Assembly (NCBI GenBank): GCA_017551865.1
Contig: JAFZKB010000014.1
Location: forward strand, 91,787-155,786
Length of the DNA: 64,000 nucleotides
Origin: Clostridiales bacterium
Lineage (GTDB): Bacteria > Bacillota > Clostridia > Saccharofermentanales > Saccharofermentanaceae
Direction: 5' to 3'
Position numbers and translations under genes: made by a program. Shown piece by piece: positions 7,953 through 16,017 of the stretch; positions within the stretch are counted from its first letter, which is position 1; each line of letters starts with the position of its first letter. Under the pieces are notes generated by a model. The model saw only the letters and a program-made list of their open reading frames with translations. It did no database searches and had not been told where the DNA came from.

Positions 7953-9780
7953 GAATTTAAGGAACATCGCCATCATTGCCCATGTTGACCATGGTAAGAC
8001 CACCATCGTTGACTCCATGCTCAAGCAGGCGGGTATCTACCGTGAAAACGAGCAGATCGTCGAGCAGGTCATGGACAGTAATGACCTCGAGCGTGAAAGA
8101 GGTATCACGATCCTGGCGAAGAATACCGCAATCTCTTATAAAAACTACCGTATCAACGTCGTAGATACTCCCGGTCACGCCGATTTCGGCGGTGAGGTCG
8201 AGCGTGTTCTCAAGATGGTTGACGGAGTTCTTTTAGTTGTTGACGCTTATGACGGACCGATGCCTCAGACACGTTTCGTTTTGAGAAAAGCGCTGGAAAT
8301 GGGCCTGAAGCCGATCGTCTGCATCAATAAGATCGACCGTCCGGACGAGCGTGCCATCGAAGTCGTCGATATGGTCCTCGAACTCTTCATCGAACTGGGC
8401 GCAGATGATGACCAGATCGATTTCCCGATCATCTATACTTCCGGTAAGGTTGGTCTCGCAACAACTGATCTTCAGGAATATATCGACGGCAAGGACCTGA
8501 ACTTCTGTCCGCTTCTTGATGCCATCATCGACAATATCCCGTGTCCGGAGGGAGATACTGAAGGACCGCTTCAGCTTCTGGTTTCCAATATCGACTCTGA
8601 CCCGTATATCGGACGTATCGCGATCGGCCGTATCGAGAGAGGTTCCATCAAGCAGAACCAGCCGGTCGTTGTCTGCACATACGATGACAATACTACGAAG
8701 AACGCCCGTATCGTCAAGCTCCTGCGTTTCCAGGGCCTTGGCCGCCAGGAAATTCAGGAAGCTTCCGTTGGTGAGATCGTCTGCGTTGCCGGTATTCCGG
8801 AGATCAACATCGGTGATACGATCTGCGCACAGGATTGCCCGGAGCCGCTTCCGTTCGTAGATATCGACGAGCCGACCATCGCTATGACATTCTCCGTCAA
8901 CGACAGCCCGTTCGCCGGCCAGGATGGTAAGTTCGTTACCTCCCGTCACCTCCGTGACAGACTCTTCAAGGAGATGGAGACCAACGTTTCCATGAGACTT
9001 GAGGAAACTGATACAACCGAAGCCTTTGTCGTAAAGGGAAGAGGTGAGCTCCACCTTTCCATCCTTATCGAGACCATGCGCCGTGAAGGATACGAATTCC
9101 AGGTGTCCCGTCCGCAGGTCATCTTAAAGGAAGTCGACGGCGTGCTCTGCGAGCCTGTAGAGATGCTCCTGATCGACGTTCCGGAGGAATTCGTCGGTGC
9201 CGTCATCGAGAAGCTCGGCGCCAGAAAAGCGGAGATGGTCAACATGTTCCCGCCGGAGAAAGGATATACACGTCTTGAGTTCAAAGTACCGTCCCGTGGT
9301 ATCCTCGGCTATCGTACCGAGTTTTTGACCGACACTAAGGGCAATGGTATAATGAACAGCGTAATCAGCGGATTTGAGCCATTTGCCGGCGAGATCGAGA
9401 CGCGCTCCCATGGTGTGCTTGTCGCGTTCGAAAGTGGCGAGGCAATGACTTACGGCCTTTATAACGCACAGGAGAGAGGACAGCTGTTCATCGGCGCCGG
9501 TACTCCTGTCTATGAGGGCATGATCGTAGGTATCAACCCGAAAAATGAAGATATCACGGTCAACGTCTGCAAGAAGAAACACGTTACCAACATGCGTGCA
9601 GCAGGTTCTGACGATGCACTTCGTCTTACCCCTCCGCTGAATTACAGCCTCGAGCAGTGCCTCGAGTTTGTCGGCGACGATGAGCTTTGCGAAGTAACAC
9701 CGAAGAATATCCGTCTTCGCAAAAAGATCCTTTCCACTGAGCTTCGTGCCAAGGACCGCGCCGCCAAGAAAAACGGCTGA
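7939..9780 (+). CDS. typA: Translational GTPase TypA/BipA
   Basis: A 613-residue elongation-factor-like GTPase, close to the usual 610. The P-loop region is AHVDHGKTT near residue 12, with RGITI, DTPGHADF and NKIDRP following. Domain 2, EF-G III/V-like domains and the TypA-specific C-terminal domain are all present. It binds the ribosome and is needed for ribosome assembly and stress or low-temperature growth. The ATG at 7939 is preferred over 7927, because AAGGGA directly abuts the latter. It overlaps der by 14 bases. Confidence 0.96.
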   Translation: MTKIENLRNIAIIAHVDHGKTTIVDSMLKQAGIYRENEQIVEQVMDSNDLERERGITILAKNTAISYKNYRINVVDTPGHADFGGEVERVLKMVDGVLLVVDAYDGPMPQTRFVLRKALEMGLKPIVCINKIDRPDERAIEVVDMVLELFIELGADDDQIDFPIIYTSGKVGLATTDLQEYIDGKDLNFCPLLDAIIDNIPCPEGDTEGPLQLLVSNIDSDPYIGRIAIGRIERGSIKQNQPVVVCTYDDNTTKNARIVKLLRFQGLGRQEIQEASVGEIVCVAGIPEINIGDTICAQDCPEPLPFVDIDEPTIAMTFSVNDSPFAGQDGKFVTSRHLRDRLFKEMETNVSMRLEETDTTEAFVVKGRGELHLSILIETMRREGYEFQVSRPQVILKEVDGVLCEPVEMLLIDVPEEFVGAVIEKLGARKAEMVNMFPPEKGYTRLEFKVPSRGILGYRTEFLTDTKGNGIMNSVISGFEPFAGEIETRSHGVLVAFESGEAMTYGLYNAQERGQLFIGAGTPVYEGMIVGINPKNEDITVNVCKKKHVTNMRAAGSDDALRLTPPLNYSLEQCLEFVGDDELCEVTPKNIRLRKKILSTELRAKDRAAKKNG

Positions 9781-9796
9781 TAGTACGAGAGTTCCT

Positions 9797-9818
9797 GCGG
9801 GAAGAGATCTTTTCCCGC
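9797..9818 (+). other. Hairpin between typA and mltG
   Basis: GCGGGAA and TTCCCGC form a perfect 7-bp stem with no U-tract after it. It could be an mRNA processing or stability element, or a weak attenuator in a typA-mltG transcript. It is not a proper terminator. Confidence 0.4.
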
Positions 9819-9850
9819 GGAAGCCCTTGTGAGAAGGAGTAGTTGACGTC

Positions 9851-11032
9851 ATGTTTTCGAGAAAAGTATCGATTGCATTACGTGCGTTGATTGTAGTGAC
9901 CGCACTGATCGTCTGCGGAGTGATCGGTGTATTCTTAGGCTATAACTACGTCATTTCCCAGAATGCGCGCTTTAAGACCCTGGAAAAGTCTATCGCCAAC
10001 GGCGAGATGGTCATCAACCAGGACACGCCGGGTGCGGTCATGATCGTCATCCACTCCGGTGATACCACAGGCGATATCGCCGAGAGCCTCAAAAATGCGG
10101 GGCTGATCAAGAATACCCTGACCTTTTCCATCATGAGCAAGTTCAACGGCTTCGATGGCGGGTACCTTGCAGGTACACACTTTCTGACTTCGGATCTTAC
10201 CTACGATGAGATGATGTATCTTCTCTGCCAGGAGCCGGAGGTCGTGCGTATCACATTCCCTGAAGGTATTACTTACCAGCAGATCAAGGTAAAACTCAAA
10301 GAAGCGGGTCTTTCCTTTAACGAAGCGCATCTGGATGAATGCATGAACAGCCCGGACCTCTTCGTTAACTATCCTTTCGTATCTGCAATCTCGAAAAATG
10401 AGAACCGTGACTTCATCCTGAGCGGTTATCTGTTCCCGGATACCTATGATTTCGATATGAACGCCAGTGAAGAGGAGATCATCTCCACCTTCCTTCGTAA
10501 CATGAATACGAAGTTCTACGACGAGTTCTACGAGCGTGCCGAAAAGCTCGGTATGTCCGTAGATGAGGTCATTACGCTTGCATCCTTGATCCAGATGGAG
10601 ACGACGGATAAGACGGATATGCTTTATGTCTCTGCGGTCTTCCATAACCGACTGGCTTCGGAGGATCCGGACATGCAGTTCCTGGGCTCCTGTGCCTCGA
10701 TCAACTACTTGCGCGAACAGGCCGGCATGTCGCATGTCTGGGCCGCGACTGCACAGGACCTCGAATGGGATAGTCCGTACAACACCTACCGTAACCGCGG
10801 ACTTCCGCCGGGACCGATCTGTATGCCGAGTCTCGATGCCATCCAGGCAGCGCTTTATCCGGAGCCGAACTGCAACTTCATGTACTTCTGCGCCAAGGGC
10901 GACGGAAGAACGGCTTTTGCTGTGACAAAAGAAGAGCACGACGCTAACGTTGAGAAGTATAAGGACAATTGGAACGACGATCCTTCCGGACACGACGAAG
11001 GACCGGCGACCACCGAAGGCGAAGAAGACTGA
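9851..11032 (+). CDS. mltG: Endolytic peptidoglycan transglycosylase MltG
   Basis: A 393-residue YceG-family protein. It has a short basic N-terminus, one membrane span (about residues 11-33), a LysM-like segment ('VIHSGDTTGDIAESLKNAGLI') and the catalytic domain. The motif ASLIQMET places Glu250 where the family's catalytic glutamate lies; the preceding family Glu of the ExE pattern is Gln here. AYNTY...GLPPG appears as PYNTYRNRGLPPGPI. It cleaves nascent glycan strands at the outer face of the membrane and sets strand length. In Bacillus it lies beside a U32 gene, as here. AGAAGGAG precedes the ATG. Confidence 0.93.
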   Translation: MFSRKVSIALRALIVVTALIVCGVIGVFLGYNYVISQNARFKTLEKSIANGEMVINQDTPGAVMIVIHSGDTTGDIAESLKNAGLIKNTLTFSIMSKFNGFDGGYLAGTHFLTSDLTYDEMMYLLCQEPEVVRITFPEGITYQQIKVKLKEAGLSFNEAHLDECMNSPDLFVNYPFVSAISKNENRDFILSGYLFPDTYDFDMNASEEEIISTFLRNMNTKFYDEFYERAEKLGMSVDEVITLASLIQMETTDKTDMLYVSAVFHNRLASEDPDMQFLGSCASINYLREQAGMSHVWAATAQDLEWDSPYNTYRNRGLPPGPICMPSLDAIQAALYPEPNCNFMYFCAKGDGRTAFAVTKEEHDANVEKYKDNWNDDPSGHDEGPATTEGEED

Positions 11033-11055
11033 TCTTTCATCGAAAGGAAATGCAT

Positions 11056-12345
11056 ATGGGTTCGATCGTATCTAGACCGGAGGTATTAGCTCCGGCCGGA
11101 AATCTGGAGAAACTCAAGACGGCCGTGGCCTATGGCGCGGACGCCGTCTATATGTCCGGAAAGTCTTTCGGACTTCGTACCTTCAGCGACAATTTCACAC
11201 ATGAAGAAATGGAAGAGGGCGTGAAATATGCACATGAAAGAGGCGTCAAGTGCTACTGCACCGTGAACGTCATGGCACATGAGGACGATATTTCCCGCCT
11301 TGATGAGGAGATCCTCTTTCTCTCAAAGATCGGTATGGATGCCCTGATCATCTCCGACGCCGGAATTTTCAGAAAAGTCAGAAAACTTGCTTCCGACATG
11401 GAGATCCATATCAGCACGCAGGCCAGCGTGACCAACAGTGAAGGCTGTAAGTTCTGGTATGAGCAGGGCGCAAAGCGTGTCGTCCTTGCCAGAGAACTGA
11501 CACTTGATGAAATCGTAAAAATCAGAAAAGAGATCCCTTCGGATCTCGAACTGGAGTGCTTTGTCCATGGCGCGATGTGTGTCTCCTACTCGGGAAGATG
11601 CCTGCTTTCCAGTTATTTTACCGGAAGATCCGCCAATTCCGGCTCCTGCGCGCAGCCCTGCCGCTGGGGCTACTATGTCGTCGAGGAGAAGCGCCTCGAG
11701 GCACCGCTTCCGATCCAGGAAGACGAGCGCGGCACCTATATCTTCAACTCCAAGGACATCTGCATGATCGGACATATCCCGGAGCTCATTTCCGCAGGCA
11801 TTACGAGCTTTAAGATCGAAGGAAGGATCAAGGGAGCTTTTTACGCGGCATCGGTCACGAAGGCCTATCGTGAAGCCGTAGATCTCTATATGAAAGATCC
11901 GGAAAACTACAGGGAGGATCCGAGATGGCAGGAGCTTCTGGATCGAACGGTCCACAGAGAATTCGCCACCGGTTTCTTCTACGATAAACCCGGCGAAAAC
12001 GCCCAGATCTTCCCGGATAAGACCTATCACCGCCCGGCTTTCGTTGTGGGCGTGGTGACCGGATATGATGAAGAAAAAGGCTGCGCGATCGTAAGCCAGA
12101 GAAATAAGATGTTTAAGGGCGATACGCTCCATGTCCTGATGCCGGACGGCTATTGTGAGCCGATCGTGGCGGAACAGCTCTGGGACGAGGAGATGCAGGA
12201 GATCGAATCGACTCCGCATTCCGAGATGAAGTATTACCTGAAGGTCGATCATCCTCTTCCGGAATATTCCTTCTTAAGCCGTGACGGCGATAAGGACGAA
12301 GGCATTTTCCGAAGCGGAGAACAGCCTTCCCAGAGCAAACCGTAA
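11056..12345 (+). CDS. U32 family protein, TrhP/YrrO-like tRNA hydroxylation factor
   Basis: A 429-residue U32 'peptidase' family protein beginning RPEVLAPAGNLEKLK. It contains the family core with a cluster of cysteines (HGAMCVSYSGRCLLS and GSCAQPCRW), proposed Fe-S ligands. Characterised members (TrhP) make 5-hydroxyuridine at tRNA wobble position 34, with prephenate as cofactor source; protease activity is doubtful for this subgroup. The location directly after mltG matches the Bacillus yrrL-yrrO order and supports the tRNA role. The ATG at 11056 is preferred, since AAAGGA is too close to the ATG at 11050. The first U32 partner (yrrN) is not present. Confidence 0.88.
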   Translation: MGSIVSRPEVLAPAGNLEKLKTAVAYGADAVYMSGKSFGLRTFSDNFTHEEMEEGVKYAHERGVKCYCTVNVMAHEDDISRLDEEILFLSKIGMDALIISDAGIFRKVRKLASDMEIHISTQASVTNSEGCKFWYEQGAKRVVLARELTLDEIVKIRKEIPSDLELECFVHGAMCVSYSGRCLLSSYFTGRSANSGSCAQPCRWGYYVVEEKRLEAPLPIQEDERGTYIFNSKDICMIGHIPELISAGITSFKIEGRIKGAFYAASVTKAYREAVDLYMKDPENYREDPRWQELLDRTVHREFATGFFYDKPGENAQIFPDKTYHRPAFVVGVVTGYDEEKGCAIVSQRNKMFKGDTLHVLMPDGYCEPIVAEQLWDEEMQEIESTPHSEMKYYLKVDHPLPEYSFLSRDGDKDEGIFRSGEQPSQSKP

Positions 12346-12364
12346 GTCTGGGGAGTCGCTTTTC

Positions 12365-13444
12365 ATGCTGCGCCCGAAGTATCATTTTACCCCGGAAAAA
12401 GGCTGGATGAACGATCCGAACGGACCTGTGTTTTTCCGCGGGAAATACCATATCTTCTATCAGCATGATCCGAACAGCCTCGTATGGGACCGTATGCACT
12501 GGGGACACGCGGTGTCTGATGACCTTCTTACCTGGGAGTATCTCCCGATCGCGCTTTTTCCCGATGAGATGGGAGATATCTATTCCGGAAGCTGCATCGT
12601 CGATTCGAACAATGTAAGCGGTCTGGGATCCAGTGAAGAGCCCCCTCTCCTTGTGTTTTACACATCTCATCACATGGAGACGAAAAGAGAGCAGCAGTGC
12701 CTTGCCTATAGCCTCGATGGAATCACATTCAAAAAGTACGAAGGAAACCCCATTATTCCCGGAAAAGAACACACGCCCGCTAGAGATCCGCATGTGTTTA
12801 AAAACCCTGTTCTGGGCGGTTTTTCCATGTGCTTTACAGTAGAAAAGGCGATCGTCTTTTATCACTCCGATGATCTTCTTTTCTGGGAAAAGACCGGCGA
12901 ATTCCATCTTCCTGCATATGCTCTTTCCGGCATGATCGAGTGCCCGTGCCTGATCCGCGCTTCTGTCGAGAATGAAGACGCGTCAAAATCTGTTCTTCTG
13001 ATGAGCATGGATGTCCCGGAAGGCGAATATGGTAAGATCCCGTCTCCCGCTGCACCGCATTCTCGTCTGATGCAGTATTTTGCAGGGACTTTCGATGGAT
13101 ATGAGTTTATAGAAGAGAATTCGTCGCAAAGCCCGCTTCTGGTCGATTACGGTCCCGATTTTTATGCCGGAACAGTCTTTTCGAATCTAAAAGATCCGAT
13201 CCTCATCGCCTGGCTCGGTGACTTTGCGGGGCAGCGGAAAGTACCGACCGAGAAGGAGGGTTTCTGCGGTATCTTAAGCTATCCTAGAAAACTCTCGCTT
13301 TCTAAAAAGGGAGATCTGTATCTCCTGAAACAGGAGTTTTTCCCGCCATTTCAGGGAAACAAGACCGGAAGGATCATCGACCGCTGTGTGCTCGAAGAGA
13401 TCTCGGACGATGGCCTGACCGCAAAGACGAGATTTTATTCTTAA
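12365..13444 (+). CDS. GH32 beta-fructosidase, propeller domain only
   Basis: A 359-residue enzyme with all three GH32 signatures: WMNDPNG at residues 14-20 (Asp17 nucleophile), RDP at 140-142 (transition-state stabiliser) and the EC motif at 192-193 (acid/base Glu). It would hydrolyse sucrose, sucrose 6-phosphate or fructans. There is no signal peptide, so it is cytoplasmic. Typical members are 450-500 residues with a C-terminal beta-sandwich; this one ends after the five-bladed propeller. No remnant of the sandwich was recognised downstream. GGGGAG precedes the ATG, 19 bases after the U32 stop. No sugar transporter, fructokinase or regulator adjoins it. Confidence 0.88.
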   Translation: MLRPKYHFTPEKGWMNDPNGPVFFRGKYHIFYQHDPNSLVWDRMHWGHAVSDDLLTWEYLPIALFPDEMGDIYSGSCIVDSNNVSGLGSSEEPPLLVFYTSHHMETKREQQCLAYSLDGITFKKYEGNPIIPGKEHTPARDPHVFKNPVLGGFSMCFTVEKAIVFYHSDDLLFWEKTGEFHLPAYALSGMIECPCLIRASVENEDASKSVLLMSMDVPEGEYGKIPSPAAPHSRLMQYFAGTFDGYEFIEENSSQSPLLVDYGPDFYAGTVFSNLKDPILIAWLGDFAGQRKVPTEKEGFCGILSYPRKLSLSKKGDLYLLKQEFFPPFQGNKTGRIIDRCVLEEISDDGLTAKTRFYS

Positions 13445-13588
13445 ACTTCCGTAATTCCGCCATGGGTCCCTGATAAAGGAAAGATTATCGGAAACGGGGG
13501 TGTTTTACATATCCATGAACATGCTTATAATCGAACTTAAGAAAGAGAAAAAGACCTGAAGATAGTAGTGAAGAAAGAAGGGGATGAA

Positions 13589-13954
13589 ATGAAATCTTTG
13601 GGAAATATCTTATGGATCATCTTCGGCGGCTGGATCTGTGCGCTGACATGGCTGATTGCCGGATGCCTCTGGTGTATCAGTATCATCGGAATTCCGGTGG
13701 GAGTGCAGTGTTTTAAGCTCTCCGCGCTCTCCTTTCTTCCTTTTGGAAAGAAAGTCGAATACGAAGGCGGCAGTGTATCGTGCCTTCTCAATGTGTTCTG
13801 GTTCTTCTTATCCGGACTGGAACTTGCGCTTGAACACTTCTTCCTCGGATGCCTTTGCTGCATAACGATCATTGGTATTCCGTTCGGAAAGCAGTACTTT
13901 AAGCTTGCCAAGCTTTCGCTGGCACCGTTTGGTGCGACGGTGAAAGAGGAATGA
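13589..13954 (+). CDS. YccF domain membrane protein
   Basis: A 121-residue integral membrane protein made of two similar YccF (DUF307) halves. Each half contains the pattern 'W..AG.LWCISIIGIPVG.QCFKL..LSF.PFG': one near residues 20-55 and the other near 75-110. The family has no established biochemical role. The ATG at 13589 has AAGAAGGGG immediately upstream; a GTG at 13568 is the alternative start. Confidence 0.85.
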   Translation: MKSLGNILWIIFGGWICALTWLIAGCLWCISIIGIPVGVQCFKLSALSFLPFGKKVEYEGGSVSCLLNVFWFFLSGLELALEHFFLGCLCCITIIGIPFGKQYFKLAKLSLAPFGATVKEE

Positions 13955-13992
13955 AAAGGGATATGAAACGGGCCGGATCTTTTCGATAAAGA

Positions 13993-15021
13993 TCACATGA
14001 TCACGGCGGAAGACATGACCCAGGTGAGGATTAGACATGTGATCCCGATGAAAAAGTCCAGATGGAACTGCTCTTTGAGCGGGATCTGCAAGGCTTTTCC
14101 ATCTTCGGATCCACATCTTTGGTCCTCATTTTTCTGAAGATAGCGGATAAGGCGGAACTGCCTGATGAGCACAAGCACCATAACTATGCCGAGTACGATA
14201 CCGATCATGGATGCATAGAGGATCGTGCGGTTGTAGTCCATGGCATTCTGGACCTGTTCGGGATCCTGAATCGGGAGTATTCTCGATATCAGGGTCTTCG
14301 TACAGAAAAGACCGATGCGCGTAAGACACGAACAGAGTGTGTTGTCCGTGAAGTAGCGGACGGCGGCACAGCAAAGCCCAATCACAAGAAGCGACGGGAA
14401 TTCCAGGTGATTGATGGCAAAGAGTGTGCTTAAGAGCGCAGGGATCAGGATCCGCGCCCACCAGCGTTCCGGAAGGACGCAGAAGATGAGGCCGCGGAAG
14501 AAAAGCTCTTCGATCAGTACAGGAAGAAGTACGCCGATGACCAAAAGCAGAAGAAGCCCGTACATCGAGGACTCTGATGTGACATAGTAGTAAAACTGCG
14601 GCGGAATCGGGTTTTCAAGCTTCAGTTCAAAGTAGATGAACAGATTGTGGATCCCGACCGAAAGAAGCATGGCGGGGATACCAGCGAGAAATGCCATGAA
14701 AAAGCCGCCGAGTCCCGGGCTTCGGCCCCAGGTATGGTGTTCGGAGATCTTATAGTGCTCGGTAAAGAGCACATAGACCAGAAGAAGAGCCAGAAGGCGG
14801 AAAAGCGTAATCAGGGAGTATCCGATCAGAGAAGTCTTTGAAAAAAAGAGCTTATCGGATGGTATATGGATCCAGACCATCTGAAGCAGAAGGGAAAGTC
14901 CGAATGCGCCGAACAGTACGATGCCGATATTCGGTCCCCTGGAGGGGAGAAGAAACGGCAGGATATAGTCCTTCCAGATGGTTTTGAAATCAGGTGTGGA
15001 GAACTTCGGCTGATCGTCCAT
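13993..15021 (-). CDS. CPBP family intramembrane metalloprotease
   Basis: A 342-residue multispanning protein. Motif 1 of the CPBP (CAAX/Abi) family is seen as EELFFRG at residues 171-177, and motif 2 as FAINHLEF. The third motif (HxxxN) is not obvious; TDNTLCSCLTRIGL occupies that position. CPBP proteins are glutamate-dependent intramembrane proteases that can process prenylated or other membrane substrates. Its ATG shares one base with the stop of the prepilin peptidase gene (TAATG at 15021), so the two are translationally coupled. Substrate unknown. Confidence 0.85.
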   Translation of the reverse strand: MDDQPKFSTPDFKTIWKDYILPFLLPSRGPNIGIVLFGAFGLSLLLQMVWIHIPSDKLFFSKTSLIGYSLITLFRLLALLLVYVLFTEHYKISEHHTWGRSPGLGGFFMAFLAGIPAMLLSVGIHNLFIYFELKLENPIPPQFYYYVTSESSMYGLLLLLVIGVLLPVLIEELFFRGLIFCVLPERWWARILIPALLSTLFAINHLEFPSLLVIGLCCAAVRYFTDNTLCSCLTRIGLFCTKTLISRILPIQDPEQVQNAMDYNRTILYASMIGIVLGIVMVLVLIRQFRLIRYLQKNEDQRCGSEDGKALQIPLKEQFHLDFFIGITCLILTWVMSSAVIM

Positions 15022-15902
15022 TACAACGCCCCCGTGATCGGACCGAAGAATTGATTGAAAAACTCGAGAAAGTAAGGCTCATACAGCAGGAAAAGAACTG
15101 TGCCGAGGACCAGGAAAGGTCCGAATGCCAGGTAATCCGGATCGTCGGCGAAGTGCATCTCGCGCTTCTTCTTCGCCAGGATCTTCCTCGCCTTGGCTGG
15201 ATCAGGACTCTCACGGATCTCTTTTTCTTCTCTTGCAATACGCATGCGCTTACGGATGAGGAGCGGTACAGCGACGACCGCTGCTGTGACGAACGCGATG
15301 AAAATGACGAATAAAAGGCCCTTCAGTCCGCAGAGGAGTCCGCAGAGGAAGAGGAGCTTGACGTCACCAAATCCCATGGCTTCCGTCTTGGCGATGGACG
15401 AAGAGATGATGCCGATGAGAAGAAGGACGCCGCTTCCGACAAGCGCTGCGAAGACACGGTTTAAAATGAACTGATACCATGGATTACCGGCATCGATCCA
15501 GATATTGCCATCGACAAAGTCACTTACGAAGTAGAGCACAGAAAGTGCGATGTTTAAGACGATGATGTGGTCCGGGATGATGCGGTTTAAGGTGTCTGAC
15601 ATGATGATCACCGTAAATCCCGGGAACGCCAGAAGCAGTGCCGCAACACGGAGCATATGTCCGTAGCAGAGAAAATCCGGATAGATGGCCACGCTCAAAA
15701 AGACCAGTACTGCGTAGATGATGGCGAAAATGCCGATGTGGTAGGGCTTTAAGCGCTTTGCCCAGCGAACGTTCTCAGCTTTGGGATCAAAATCATAATC
15801 CTGAAGCCAGGCTTCGGGCATTTTATTGAACATAAAAAAGGCCGGAATCGCCATAAATGCGGCAATCAGCGCTAATACGATAGTTTGAGACGTGACGGTC
15901 AT
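15021..15902 (-). CDS. A24 (prepilin peptidase-like) aspartyl protease
   Basis: A 293-residue polytopic protein. The two catalytic aspartates of the A24 family are visible: Asp103 in SDTLNRIIPD and Asp180 in GFGDVKL. The N-terminal CxxC methyltransferase domain of PilD/ComC-type enzymes is absent. An unusually long charged cytoplasmic loop (about residues 215-262, rich in Arg/Lys/Glu) precedes the last span. Such enzymes cleave class III leaders of pilins and pseudopilins. No pilin, assembly ATPase or platform gene is in this window, so its substrate lies elsewhere. GGGAGG precedes the ATG. It is coupled to the downstream CPBP protease. Confidence 0.85.
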   Translation of the reverse strand: MTVTSQTIVLALIAAFMAIPAFFMFNKMPEAWLQDYDFDPKAENVRWAKRLKPYHIGIFAIIYAVLVFLSVAIYPDFLCYGHMLRVAALLLAFPGFTVIIMSDTLNRIIPDHIIVLNIALSVLYFVSDFVDGNIWIDAGNPWYQFILNRVFAALVGSGVLLLIGIISSSIAKTEAMGFGDVKLLFLCGLLCGLKGLLFVIFIAFVTAAVVAVPLLIRKRMRIAREEKEIRESPDPAKARKILAKKKREMHFADDPDYLAFGPFLVLGTVLFLLYEPYFLEFFNQFFGPITGAL

Positions 15903-15944
15903 ATTCTGCCTCCCAGAAAATCCTATATATAAGGATACATTGAT

Positions 15945-15972
15945 TTGCAGAAATTGTGAAGTCTGCTAAAAT
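15945..15972 (+). promoter_or_regulatory. Promoter of the glycogen phosphorylase gene
   Basis: TTGCAG at 15945-15950, a 16-base spacer, and TAAAAT at 15967-15972. The leader is short (about 38 nt) and carries AAGGAGG. Confidence 0.6.
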
Positions 15973-16017
15973 ATGCAATGTGGTTTTTAACCTATGGGGA
16001 AAAGGAGGTGCAACGTT

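Noticed and set aside
8233..9054. Long open frames opposite typA, and similar ones opposite mltG (9935-10993), glgP (17905-18762) and the Ca2+-ATPase (49992-51167)
   Set aside because: They mirror strongly coding plus-strand genes, show no domain and lack ribosome binding sites. They follow from codon bias.
10969..11055. Upstream extension of the U32 protein
   Set aside because: It overlaps the mltG 3' end and lacks a ribosome binding site. The ATG at 11056 gives the family N-terminus.
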